Shown: positions 44,728 through 52,763 of the stretch, piece by piece
Layout: the number at the start of each line of letters is the position of its first letter
How positions within the stretch are numbered: position 1 is the stretch's first letter
Assembly (NCBI GenBank): GCA_965200835.1
Contig: OZ241390.1
Location: forward strand, 1-64,000
Direction: 5' to 3'
Source: JAPPFW01 sp965200835
Lineage (GTDB): Bacteria > Actinomycetota > Acidimicrobiia > Spongiisociales > Spongiisociaceae
DNA: 64,000 nucleotides
Notes under the pieces: generated by a model
Told to the model about the DNA's origin: nothing
Databases searched by the model: none
What the model saw: the letters and a program-made list of their open reading frames with translations, nothing else
Translations under genes and position numbers: made by a program

Positions 44728-45696
44728 TCATCGGGAGAACACTTGAACGACCATGAGGCCGGTGGGGCCCTCGAGGGCTGAAATCCCCACGCGGGTGAAC
44801 CTAGGATCCAGCATAGTTTCCCGATGCGATGGGGAGGCGAGGAGACCCTCGTGGACGGTCGCCACGGTCGGAGCGAGTGCCAGGTTCTCGCCGGCTGCTC
44901 GGAACGGAACCCCGGCGGCGATGAGGCGATCACCCAGAGAGCCACGTTCCGGGGAGGAGTGGGAGAAGTAACCGCGCTCGTACATGTCCCGGCCGTGGCC
45001 CCCGGCTACCCCGGCCAGCGGGGTCGACCAGGCCACCGCACCCGATCCCTGCTCTATCCGGGCCAGATTGATCAAGCTGAACAGTTCCTGGGCGGATTCC
45101 GGTCGTTCGACCAGCTCCTGGGGACGGGCTACCGGAATGTCCAGCCATCCGTCGCTCTCGAGCACCATGTTGCTTCCACCGGTCACCCGGTTGATGTTGA
45201 CCAGGGCCTCCAGAATGCGATCGCCCAGCAGGCGACTGGCAGCGGGCGTTATCGAGGAGCGCTCGGACTCCACCAACCGGAAGACCCTGGAACCCGCTAG
45301 GACGTTGTCGGCTCCGCCCGACACCGGCAGCGGCGAGGCCGCCACCAGCATCAACAGCACCACGACTACTACCGCGTACTGGGCGGCCGCGACCAGGGCA
45401 CCGCCGATACTGTCGAAGGGCCGCAGTGGGGCCGGGATCCGGATCAGCATCCTGGTCAGGGCGGTACCTATCGCCAGGACTGCCAGGCACACCACGATCG
45501 ATCCGGCGATCCTGCCTGCCAGAGGACCGGCACCGGTCCAGGACTCGACCACTACCCCCACGGCCGGACCTGACCGGTACCCGGCCATCACCGCCAGCAC
45601 GAGCAACGACAGCCCGATCACGCACCGGGCGAACCCGCGACGATAGCCTCGGACCAGGCTGACCACTAGGCCCAGCCCCACCAGCAGGTCGAGCAC
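44728..45696 (-). CDS. CvpA-like membrane domain fused to a CAP/SCP domain
   Basis: 322 residues from GTG 45696. The first 140 or so form four membrane segments of the CvpA (colicin V production) family (LLVGLGLVVSLVRGYRRGFARCVIGL at the N-terminus and FDSIGGALVAAAQYAVVVVVLLMLVA). The C-terminal 120 residues are a CAP/SCP (CRISP-antigen 5-PR1) domain: LFSLINLARIEQGSGAVAW, HGRDMYERGYFSHSSPERGSLGDRLIAAGV and GENLALAPTVATVHEGLLASPSHRETMLDPRFTRVG, with the typical His and Glu residues. The CAP part would face outside the membrane. It starts five bases after the stop of the AI-2E gene, so is probably co-translated. Exact role unknown; CAP domains often bind lipid or wall material. Confidence 0.85.
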   Translation of the reverse strand: MLDLLVGLGLVVSLVRGYRRGFARCVIGLSLLVLAVMAGYRSGPAVGVVVESWTGAGPLAGRIAGSIVVCLAVLAIGTALTRMLIRIPAPLRPFDSIGGALVAAAQYAVVVVVLLMLVAASPLPVSGGADNVLAGSRVFRLVESERSSITPAASRLLGDRILEALVNINRVTGGSNMVLESDGWLDIPVARPQELVERPESAQELFSLINLARIEQGSGAVAWSTPLAGVAGGHGRDMYERGYFSHSSPERGSLGDRLIAAGVPFRAAGENLALAPTVATVHEGLLASPSHRETMLDPRFTRVGISALEGPTGLMVVQVFSR

Positions 45697-45701
45697 CTGG
45701 A

Positions 45702-46988
45702 TCAGTCCTCGGGCGGGCGGGAAGCGGATCCCGCCGAAGCCTGGCTATCCCCCTGCGTCGTCTCGGCGGCCTGGTGTCTGTCGGCCTCATCGTCGGTTTG
45801 CCCGGCAGCCTGGGAAATGCCGAGACGGACCCTGCCGAGCCGCTCCCTGAGGGGCTCGGGCTCGTATTCCACCACTAGGGGCTGTTCCCAAGGTTCACCG
45901 AGCACCCGACTTCGCCAGAAGTGGCCGACCAGGATCTTCAGGACCGCGGTCGCCGGAACGGCTATCAGGACCCCGAGCAGACCTCCGAGCGTAGCCCCGG
46001 CCAGGAGAGCCAGGATTATGGTGACCGGGCTGAGGTGGACCGCCACCCGCAGGATCAGGGGACTGACCAGGTGGTTGTCGAGCTGCTGGATCGCCAGAAA
46101 GGCGACCGCCACCCAGATGGCGCGGACCGGATCACCCTCCACCAGGGCGGTCGAGACACCCAGGGCGCCACCCACCCAGGGACCGATGAACGGAACGATG
46201 TTCAGCAGGCCGGCGGCCATCCCGACGATCAGCCATAGAGGAAGGTCGAGTAACCAGAGAGCCAGGCTCGAGAGCAGCCCCACCACCAGCGCAACCATCA
46301 GCTGGCCCCGGATGAATCCACCCACTGCTTTCCCGATCTGACCGGCCAGGTGAAGCGCCTCAGCCCGGTTGGCCTCCGGGATGAGGCTCTCGGTGGCCCG
46401 GCGCAGGTTGTGGGCGTCCACCAGAATGTAGAACGCCAGTACCGGCGCCAGGAGCAGGATCACCACTACCTCGAGCACGCCGCGGGCTATCTCGCCCACC
46501 CGTCCGACCCATCCGAGGATGACCTCCCGGTTGGCCGGGTCCATGAACCACTCCCGGAAGCCGGCCGAAAGGGACTCGACCCCCAGGTAGCTGTCGGGAA
46601 CATTGAGAAACCGGGCGGTGTTAGTCAAGAGGTTCGTCAGGCTGTCGATCACCTCCGGAACGTGGTCGACCAGCTCCACTGCCTGGCGGCTCACCAGGGG
46701 CACGATCAGCGCTCCGACCAGCACCAACACCGCACCGAAGACCAGGTAGGAGAGACAACCCCCCAGGATTCGCGGGACCTTGCTTCGTTCGAGGCGGTCG
46801 ACGAGCGGCTTGAAGAGATAGACGATGATCGCGGCGAAGATGAGCGGGGGCCAGATGATGCTGATCTGCTGGGCCAGCCAGATCAGGAGCGCGATGACCA
46901 CGCCGGCACCCACGATGCTCCAGGACATCACCCCCATCCGCCGTATCCACTCGAATCGGCTGGATTCAAACCGGTACCGGTTATCCAC
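45702..46988 (-). CDS. AI-2E exporter family (PerM-like) membrane protein
   Basis: A 428-residue AI-2E transporter/PerM family protein with about seven to eight hydrophobic segments: MSWSIVGAGVVIALLIWLAQQ...PLIFAAIIVYLFKPLVDRLER (first pair), ILGGCLSYLVFGAVLVLVGALIVPLV, then ILLLAPVLAFYILVDAHNLRR and the family hallmark GLLNIVPFIGPWVGGALGV. The start is GTG 46988, whose first eight bases GTGGATAA contain the stop of the preceding gene; a longer frame upstream is only shadow. The C-terminus (about 380-428) is charged and polar. Family members include Na+/H+ antiporters and autoinducer exporters; substrate unknown. Confidence 0.87.
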   Translation of the reverse strand: MDNRYRFESSRFEWIRRMGVMSWSIVGAGVVIALLIWLAQQISIIWPPLIFAAIIVYLFKPLVDRLERSKVPRILGGCLSYLVFGAVLVLVGALIVPLVSRQAVELVDHVPEVIDSLTNLLTNTARFLNVPDSYLGVESLSAGFREWFMDPANREVILGWVGRVGEIARGVLEVVVILLLAPVLAFYILVDAHNLRRATESLIPEANRAEALHLAGQIGKAVGGFIRGQLMVALVVGLLSSLALWLLDLPLWLIVGMAAGLLNIVPFIGPWVGGALGVSTALVEGDPVRAIWVAVAFLAIQQLDNHLVSPLILRVAVHLSPVTIILALLAGATLGGLLGVLIAVPATAVLKILVGHFWRSRVLGEPWEQPLVVEYEPEPLRERLGRVRLGISQAAGQTDDEADRHQAAETTQGDSQASAGSASRPPED

Positions 46989-47952
46989 CCTGAGCCTCCT
47001 CGACCTGCCGGTCCAATACCACTCGTTCCACCACCAGATCGGATCCGGGAGCCACCTCGAGCAGGATTCGCGCATCCCCGGTGCCGACGTAGCGCACCCC
47101 AGTGGTAGTGGTCTCCCATCCATCACCTACCTGAGCCGGTCCGTTCACCTCGACGGAGGTATCGGAGGGCACTTCCAAGACCAGGTCACCTCGTACGAAA
47201 ACGGGCACCTCGCCCGATAGGTCGGCCAGCCGCACCCAGCCATCGGCTATCACTCGCAGCGCGGTGACCGTAGCCGCCGTAAGGTCGGCCTCGAGGAGTC
47301 CGGCCTCCACGATCACACTCCAATCGGGTGAGGTCGAGATCGAGACGTTCCAACCGGCGGACCCGAACCATCCCGGGTCCGGAGCCTCCCTGAGAGCCAC
47401 CGTCACTTCCTCAGCCGTAGTGACTTCGGAGCTCCGCGCCGGGGAGATGTCGCCGCCCCGGGTCATCTGGCCCACCTCGTAAAGCCTGGCTACCCCCGTA
47501 TCCAGGGACACTCTCCCAGCAGTTCGAATGTCCAATACCGCATCCATCAGGTCGGTCGCCGCCGACGTCGGAGGGCCTGAAATGCTGGCAGCCGAAGAAG
47601 GAAGCACTTGCCAACCGGCCAGATGCAGCCCGAGACCCAAGACCAGCCAGCCGATCACCACGAGTGCTATCGCGGTTGCGGGAGCTCCGCCAACCGGGCG
47701 GCGCCAGAAACGGGCCCTCCAGCGACGGACCACCAGGACTAGTGCTGTCAGCACACAGGCAGGCCAGAGTGACAGGACGTCGAGTAGGACGGCCCGGATC
47801 AACCATCCGGAAAGTACGGCACCGGCTAGCGCCAGCACGATGACCCCCACGCCTACCCAGGGCCACAGGACCGGGCGGGCGGTAGGACGTGGCGGGCGTG
47901 TCCAGGGTCGGAGCCTGGGATGGGACCTTCTCCGCCATGGCCGTCTACTCAC
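46981..47952 (-). CDS. Hypothetical membrane protein with C-terminal LiaF-like beta domain
   Basis: 323 residues from GTG 47952, whose eight bases GTGAGTAG hold the stop of the LytR_C gene. Three to four hydrophobic segments (about 29-52, 55-73, 90-115) follow a basic N-terminus. The rest (about 120-323) is a beta-rich domain whose end (VFVRGDLVLEVPSDTSVEVNGPAQVGD... and ILLEVAPGSDLVVERV) resembles the LiaF / cell-wall-stress repeat proteins that sense envelope damage; that similarity is weak. It belongs to a tight minus-strand group, LytR_C - this gene - AI-2E - CvpA-CAP, each overlapping or abutting the next. Function unknown. Confidence 0.6.
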   Translation of the reverse strand: MSRRPWRRRSHPRLRPWTRPPRPTARPVLWPWVGVGVIVLALAGAVLSGWLIRAVLLDVLSLWPACVLTALVLVVRRWRARFWRRPVGGAPATAIALVVIGWLVLGLGLHLAGWQVLPSSAASISGPPTSAATDLMDAVLDIRTAGRVSLDTGVARLYEVGQMTRGGDISPARSSEVTTAEEVTVALREAPDPGWFGSAGWNVSISTSPDWSVIVEAGLLEADLTAATVTALRVIADGWVRLADLSGEVPVFVRGDLVLEVPSDTSVEVNGPAQVGDGWETTTTGVRYVGTGDARILLEVAPGSDLVVERVVLDRQVEEAQGG

Positions 47953-48532
47953 GGTAGGACGCCCCCAGGACCACCGTGAGGTGCGCCTGAGGATCGTCCC
48001 CCGCAAAAGGCTCGAGGTTCGCGTCGGGTATGGACTCGGAAAGGACCCCTGCCTCTCTCTCAAAGCCCTCTATGTACCACACTACGGAAACGTCGAGGGG
48101 AGTCGGGTGGTTAGAGGCTTCCAGAGTGCGGTAGCCAAGCAGGGACAGCCGGTCGGTGAGACGTCCTGCCAGGCCAGCGACCTGAGTCGAATTGAGAACC
48201 AGTACGGTCAGGCTCTCGGGTGCCTGAACCGGTTGCAGGGTGGTGGTCGGTTCCGGTGGCACAGTGGTTGTAGGTGCTGCGGTGGTCGTGGGGATCGTCA
48301 TGGTGGTGGTGGACCCGAGGGCTTGGGTGGTCGGGGTAGCCTCAGAAATGTCGTTCGTAGGTTCGGTAACCGGTGGAGAGGCTTGGTCCGCAATGTCCGA
48401 CCTACCGCTCAGTGCGCGAGCAATCAGGACCGCGCCGGCCGCCACTAGTAGCGCCGCCAATCCCAGAAGTAGCAGCCGGTTCCGATCACGGCGGAACCGG
48501 CTCAGATCCTCTGACGCGTGCCTTCCTTGCAT
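47945..48532 (-). CDS. LytR C-terminal (LytR_C) domain membrane protein
   Basis: 195 residues with one membrane segment near 22-42 (LLLLGLAALLVAAGAVLIA), a Thr/Pro-rich linker (about 55-100) and the LytR_C domain (LTVLVLNSTQVAGLAGRLTDRLSLLGYRTLEASNHP..., about 103-195), which carries the V-x-N/G-S-x-x-x-G-L-A pattern. LytR_C domains accompany LytR-CpsA-Psr ligases that attach glycopolymers to peptidoglycan. The ribosome site AGGAG precedes ATG 48532. Downstream it overlaps the next gene by eight bases. Upstream is a DUF3263 gene, the same pair as in many actinobacteria. Confidence 0.87.
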   Translation of the reverse strand: MQGRHASEDLSRFRRDRNRLLLLGLAALLVAAGAVLIARALSGRSDIADQASPPVTEPTNDISEATPTTQALGSTTTMTIPTTTAAPTTTVPPEPTTTLQPVQAPESLTVLVLNSTQVAGLAGRLTDRLSLLGYRTLEASNHPTPLDVSVVWYIEGFEREAGVLSESIPDANLEPFAGDDPQAHLTVVLGASYRE

Positions 48533-48586
48533 TGACTACTCCTGTCGTGGCTGAGGCGTAACAGACTCCGGCGGCAAGGCTCCCGG

Positions 48587-48841
48587 CTAATCGAATGGCC
48601 GAGACATGGGGCGGCGGTACTCGACGTTTTTTACCGCGTCCGCCCGTTTCCTCTGTAGCCGTTTCACGGTCAGCGGGTCGTAGCTGAGGGCAGCCGGCTT
48701 GTCGATCACTCCTCTCAACACGCGGTAGTAAGTCGCCGAAGGGAGCCCCAGGATCTCGCGAATAGCACGATCCTTTGGTTCGGGAAACACCCACCAGCAA
48801 CGTTCGAAGTCCAAGATGCGTCGCTCGCGATAACTGAGCAT
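48587..48841 (-). CDS. DUF3263 family protein
   Basis: 84 residues. LSYRERRILDFERCWWVFPEPKDRAIREILGLPSATYYRVLRGVIDKPAALSYDPLTVKRL (in part) matches the DUF3263 actinobacterial family, a small helix-turn-helix-like domain seen beside LytR_C genes in Mycobacterium and Streptomyces. It has no known biochemical role; DNA binding is plausible from the helical pattern. Start ATG 48841 matches the family's first residues. Situated 54 bp before the LytR_C gene. Confidence 0.9.
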   Translation of the reverse strand: MLSYRERRILDFERCWWVFPEPKDRAIREILGLPSATYYRVLRGVIDKPAALSYDPLTVKRLQRKRADAVKNVEYRRPMSRPFD

Positions 48842-48934
48842 CGTGCGGGTAGCGTATTACGAATCGGCGTTACAACGGCGGATTTCGCGACCTCGGTGCG
48901 GTCGACCCATTCGTGTGTGTCCAGGCATTTGGCT

Positions 48935-49501
48935 TCAGGGAAGAAGCAGCTGCGCGTGGAGCGTAGCGGTCGAGGCGCTAGCGGTCGCTCGGTAGTGGGC
49001 TCCCGGGGCCCGGGCTGCGGCATCCTCCGGCATTCCGATGCCTAGAAACCCCTCGATCCTCGACAGCCTCTCGAACATCTCCAACTGGACCGACCTGATG
49101 TCGGACAGCTCGCGGCGCATCTCTTGGCGAATCGCCTCTTGGCCCGCCAATATCTCCTCCCGCAGAGACTGTCGCAGTGCCTCCTGGCCCGCCAACATCT
49201 CCTGTCGCAGTCGCTCCTGGCCGGCCAACGTCTCCTCCCGCAGCGACCTGTCACCGGCTTGCATCTCCTGGCGGAGGCCCACCAGCTGCCCGTCGATGGC
49301 ATTGAAACCAGTCTCCATCTGCCAGAGGAAGGTCAGAACGGCCAATATCAGCACCAGGGGCGTAGCTATCTCCTGCCAGGTCTTGGGGGTCTTCCGTCTA
49401 GCCCTGCGGCTACCCGTGGCGGAGTCATCCAGCATGCTTTGTAGCTCGGGATCGACTCCGGCCGCCAGGTCACGTTGCTCACCGGTCTCCACGACTGTCA
49501 T
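48935..49501 (-). CDS. Coiled-coil single-pass membrane protein, hypothetical
   Basis: 188 residues. Hydrophilic N-terminus (1-44), one membrane segment (about 46-63, ATPLVLILAVLTFLWQM), then a heptad-like coiled coil to about residue 150 with repeats of LAGQExLRQEM (near residues 84, 95 and 109). The C-terminus is Ala-rich. A good ribosome site (GAGGAAG) precedes ATG 49501. DUF1640/Mu-like 'DUF1640' or Mitofilin-like proteins look similar but I could not identify a family. Probably structural or anchoring. Faces the DUF3263 gene end with 93 bp between. Confidence 0.6.
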   Translation of the reverse strand: MTVVETGEQRDLAAGVDPELQSMLDDSATGSRRARRKTPKTWQEIATPLVLILAVLTFLWQMETGFNAIDGQLVGLRQEMQAGDRSLREETLAGQERLRQEMLAGQEALRQSLREEILAGQEAIRQEMRRELSDIRSVQLEMFERLSRIEGFLGIGMPEDAAARAPGAHYRATASASTATLHAQLLLP

Positions 49502-49819
49502 TCGTCTTCCTCTCGCAAGACTTCTGGGATGCTGCTGGGAACACCCTATCGTAACAGCTGCTCCTAGCCGTGCTCATCTACAAGAGTGACATAAAAAACA
49601 CTAACAGGTATCAAGTCCGGTAGAAGGTGTCAGATCCAGCTGGTGTGTGCCTCCCGGCCCGGCCTCCCCCCTGCCGGGCTGTGGGTAGGAACACTGGCGA
49701 TGTGCCTCGGCGTGAACTGGCGGTCGCGCATTGCGAGGAGGACCCCGCCACGCGGTCAAATCCGAGCGCGGTGCGCCGGTTCTCAGCACGGAACCTCGGG
49801 CAAGCGGCTCCCTCGACGG
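49502..49819. other. Gap without a recognisable gene
   Basis: About 320 bp between the coiled-coil gene and tRNA-Thr. It contains a perfect 7-bp inverted repeat (GCCCGGC 49657-49663 / GCCGGGC 49673-49679, loop nine bases) without a T-tract, and six A's near 49586 (T's on the minus strand), possibly the end of the tRNA-Thr transcript. Open frames across it derive from tRNA sequence and look spurious. Confidence 0.6.
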
Positions 49820-49892
49820 AGCCGGGTACCGGACTCGAACCGGTGACATCTTCTTTACAAGAGAAGTGCTCTACCAACTGAGCTAACCCGGC
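49820..49892 (-). tRNA. tRNA-Thr (anticodon TGT)
   Basis: On the minus strand: acceptor GCCGGGT/ACCCGGC with discriminator T, D arm GCTC...GAGC, anticodon stem CTTCT/AGAAG with loop CTTGTAA (TGT, reading ACA and ACG), variable ATGTC and T arm ACCGG-TTCGAGT-CCGGT. CCA is not encoded. Lies 56 bp downstream of the substrate-binding protein gene on the same strand. Confidence 0.93.
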
Positions 49893-49948
49893 GGGCTGAC
49901 CGCATCATAACGAGCGGTCGGAACGAACCTCTCCCAGGAAGCCTCGGG

Positions 49949-51217
49949 TCACGGCGCGAAACCGAAGACGACGTTGTTCTTGCCGATTTCGACATTGCGG
50001 GGATCGGTGTTGCGGATGACGCTGATCCGCTGGGTGCCACAATCACCATATTGGTCGCAGGTGACCTTCCCGATGATTCCATCGAAGCTGGACCTGTGCA
50101 GCTCGTCGCGTAAGGCCTGTCGGTCGATGTATAGCGTGCCCTCTATCTCGACCGCCACCTCCTCGATCGCCCTCAGGAGCAGGGTTGTGGCGTCATAGGC
50201 ATGGCCCCAATACCCGGCTGACGGCGCTTCCCCGTACACCGACACGTATTCGGCCAGCAGACCTTCCGCGGTCCGTCCGGTGATTCTGTTGCGGTTGGCG
50301 CCGAACCTCAGATCAGGACCCGATATGTAGACCCCCTCGGACTCGGGCATCTCCATGAAGTTGTCCGCCAACAGAGCGGCTGACACGATCAGCGTGACCC
50401 CTCCCAAACCGGCGACACTGGCCACCTGCTGGACGACAAACCATCCTTCGGGCATGAACAGCGGGAAGAACAGCGCCTCGGGCCGGGTGTCGGACACTTC
50501 GGCGAGGGCCTCGGTCATGTCCGTGTCTCCCTTGTTGACCGCCACTAGGGCAGTCAGTTCCCCACCCAGATCCTCGAAAGCCTGTCCGAAGGCCAGGGTG
50601 AGGCTCTCGGTGTAGGGATCACCATCGTGGATGGCGGCTGCCCTGGTGAAACCTAGCTCCTCTCTCACGAAGTGAGCCAAGGCTCGACCCTGGACAGCGT
50701 CGTTGTGGGACGTGCGGAAGTAACCCGGATGGTATGACGATCCGGGAGTGCCAGCCATGTCCGACGTAAGCACGGGAGAGGTATTGGACGGCGCGATCAT
50801 CACCATCCCGGCTTCCGATATCAATGGTGATGCCGCTACCGCCGCCACCGAGCAGGTGGTACCTATGACACCCAATACCCTCTGATCCGCCACGATCGTC
50901 TGGGCACCCGCCCGGCCTCCATCGGATGAACAGAGATCATCCAGCTTTTGCAACGATACGGCCCGACCGGCCACAGATCCGTAGTCGGAAACTGCCAGCT
51001 CGACGCCCCGTTGGTTGGGAGTCCCCAGGGACGCCACCTCGCCACTGATGGAGTTGAGGGATCGGATCTCGATGGGGTCACCCGGTGACAGTTCGACCGC
51101 TCCCAAAGGCCCTGCGGTGAAAGTGAGCTCATCTCCACCCCCATCACCACACGCAAGTACGGCCAGGGCAAGGCACAGGCCGGTGACACTCACCCTGAGC
51201 AGCAGTGATGCCTTCAT
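49949..51217 (-). CDS. Branched-chain amino acid ABC transporter substrate-binding lipoprotein
   Basis: 422 residues of the periplasmic binding protein type I (LivJ/LivK) family. Lipoprotein signal with lipobox LAVLAC (Cys about 23), then IEIRSLNSISGEVASLGTPNQRGVELAVSDYG, the Asp/Cys-bearing DDLCSSDGG, IGTTCSVAA and the APSNTSPVLTSD region that contacts the ligand amino group in Liv proteins. Related in sequence to the duplicated binding protein gene at the other end of this transporter operon, so two paralogues flank livHMGF. It follows livF by 32 bp. Ligand: branched-chain amino acids or similar; not proven. Confidence 0.9.
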   Translation of the reverse strand: MKASLLLRVSVTGLCLALAVLACGDGGGDELTFTAGPLGAVELSPGDPIEIRSLNSISGEVASLGTPNQRGVELAVSDYGSVAGRAVSLQKLDDLCSSDGGRAGAQTIVADQRVLGVIGTTCSVAAVAASPLISEAGMVMIAPSNTSPVLTSDMAGTPGSSYHPGYFRTSHNDAVQGRALAHFVREELGFTRAAAIHDGDPYTESLTLAFGQAFEDLGGELTALVAVNKGDTDMTEALAEVSDTRPEALFFPLFMPEGWFVVQQVASVAGLGGVTLIVSAALLADNFMEMPESEGVYISGPDLRFGANRNRITGRTAEGLLAEYVSVYGEAPSAGYWGHAYDATTLLLRAIEEVAVEIEGTLYIDRQALRDELHRSSFDGIIGKVTCDQYGDCGTQRISVIRNTDPRNVEIGKNNVVFGFAP

Positions 51218-51249
51218 GGATCAATCCAACCTGTCAGCAACTGTCAGGC

Positions 51250-51981
51250 TCAGGAGGAGCCACCGCCCAAGTAAAAAGCTCGCAGGTCGGGATGCGCGAG
51301 CAGCTTCTCGGCCGTGTCGTCCAGAACCACCCGTCCCGTCTGGAGTACCCAACCCCGGTCAGCGATCGACAGCGCCATGTTGGCGTTCTGCTCCACCATG
51401 AACACCGTCATACCGGCCTCATGGATCTGCTCGATCAGCTCGAAGTTCTTCTGCACCAGTACCGGTGCCAGGCCCATCGACGGCTCATCCATCAGCAATA
51501 CCCGCGGTCCCGCCATCAGCGCCCTACCCATGGCCACCATCTGCTGCTCGCCGCCCGACAGGGTGCCGGCCTTCTGGCTGAGCCGCTGCTTGACCCGCGG
51601 GAAGAGCTCGAAGACCCGTTCCAGGTCAGCTGCTATCCCGGCGCTGTCCTTACGAAGGTACGCACCAAGCTCCAGATTGTCCTTGACGCTGAGGCGCTTG
51701 AACAGGCGGCGGTTCTCCGGCACCATCGTGATGCCTTTCCTGACCAGGTAACTGGTGGGCCGTTCGTTGACCACCTCCCCGTCGAGTAGGACATCGCCTG
51801 AGGTCGGGGTAAGCATCCCGAGCAAGGTCTTGAGAGTGGTCGACTTGCCGGATGCGTTCCCACCCAAAAGGCAGACCAACTCGCCCTCGTATATGGAAAG
51901 GTTCACGTCCTTCAGGGCATGAACGGCACCGTAGTGAACGTTGACCGACCGCATCTTCAGCAGAGGATGGGTGCTACTCAT
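51250..51981 (-). CDS. livF: Branched-chain amino acid ABC transporter ATP-binding protein
   Basis: 243 residues. Walker A LLGGNASGKSTTLKTLLG (Gly-Asn variant), the ABC signature TLSGGEQQMVAMGRAL, Walker B RVLLMDEPSMGLAP and the C-terminal His region of LivF (MVEQNANMALSIADRGWVLQTGRVV). The signature Leu-Ser-Gly-Gly-Glu and shorter length identify LivF rather than LivG. It overlaps livG by ATGA (51978-51981). Confidence 0.96.
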   Translation of the reverse strand: MSSTHPLLKMRSVNVHYGAVHALKDVNLSIYEGELVCLLGGNASGKSTTLKTLLGMLTPTSGDVLLDGEVVNERPTSYLVRKGITMVPENRRLFKRLSVKDNLELGAYLRKDSAGIAADLERVFELFPRVKQRLSQKAGTLSGGEQQMVAMGRALMAGPRVLLMDEPSMGLAPVLVQKNFELIEQIHEAGMTVFMVEQNANMALSIADRGWVLQTGRVVLDDTAEKLLAHPDLRAFYLGGGSS

Positions 51982-52763
51982 GCCGAGGCTCCATGGCCCA
52001 GATAGGCTTCGATGACCCGCGGGTCGGCGGACACTTCGTGATAGTCGCCGTCGGCGATCAGCACACCGTGGTCCAGCACGATCACCCGATCCGATACCTC
52101 CCGGACTACTTCCATATCATGCTCGATGACCACGATGGTAAATCCCCACTCGTCGCGCAGCCGCCCGATCAACCCGGTGAGTTCCGCCGATTCGACCGGG
52201 TTCATTCCGGCCACCGGCTCATCGAGGAGCAGGAGCTTGGGTTGGGTGGCCATGGCCCGGGCGATCTCGAGGCGGCGCCGGTTGGCATAGGAGAGCACTG
52301 CGGCAGGCTGATCGAGTCGGAAGCCCACCAGCCGGGTGCCGAAGAAGGAGAGTATTTCCTCGGCTCTGGCCCTGATCAGGGCTTCCTCCCGCTGGAAGGC
52401 TTTCGTGTAGAACAGGGCACCGAAGACGCCCTGTCTGGTCCGGCAGTGCTGGGCCACCATCACGTTCTCCAGCACCGACATGTTGGCGAACAGCCGGACA
52501 TTCTGGAAGGTACGCGCTATCCCCTGCGCGGTCACCTGGTTGGCATCGAGACCCAGTAGCGACTTGCCCTGGAAGATGATTTCACCGGTGCTCTCTACCG
52601 AAGCGGTGATGGCGTTGAACAGAGTGGTCTTGCCGGCCCCGTTCGGTCCAATCACCGAGACGATCTCACCCTCATCGATCTGGATGTCGATCCCGGCCAG
52701 CGCACGCAGACCACCGAACTCCACGGTGAGACTGCGGATGTCTAGAACCGGCTCGCCGGTCAT
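51978..52763 (-). CDS. livG: Branched-chain amino acid ABC transporter ATP-binding protein
   Basis: 261 residues. Walker A SVIGPNGAGKTTLFNAITA (about 36-54), a Q-loop near VTAQGIARTFQNVRLF, the LivG-specific ABC signature VLSYANRRRLEIARAMA (the usual LSYGxQRRLEIARAL), Walker B KLLLLDEPVAGMNPVES and the switch His in VVIEHDMEVV. It overlaps livM by ATGA (52760-52763) and livF by ATGA, so the group is translationally coupled. Confidence 0.96.
   Translation of the reverse strand: MTGEPVLDIRSLTVEFGGLRALAGIDIQIDEGEIVSVIGPNGAGKTTLFNAITASVESTGEIIFQGKSLLGLDANQVTAQGIARTFQNVRLFANMSVLENVMVAQHCRTRQGVFGALFYTKAFQREEALIRARAEEILSFFGTRLVGFRLDQPAAVLSYANRRRLEIARAMATQPKLLLLDEPVAGMNPVESAELTGLIGRLRDEWGFTIVVIEHDMEVVREVSDRVIVLDHGVLIADGDYHEVSADPRVIEAYLGHGASA

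Noticed and set aside
49611..49881. Small frames near tRNA-Thr (for example ending VTGSSPVP or TSSLQEKCSTN)
   Set aside because: They are translations of tRNA sequence (T arm and anticodon arm), a usual source of spurious frames.
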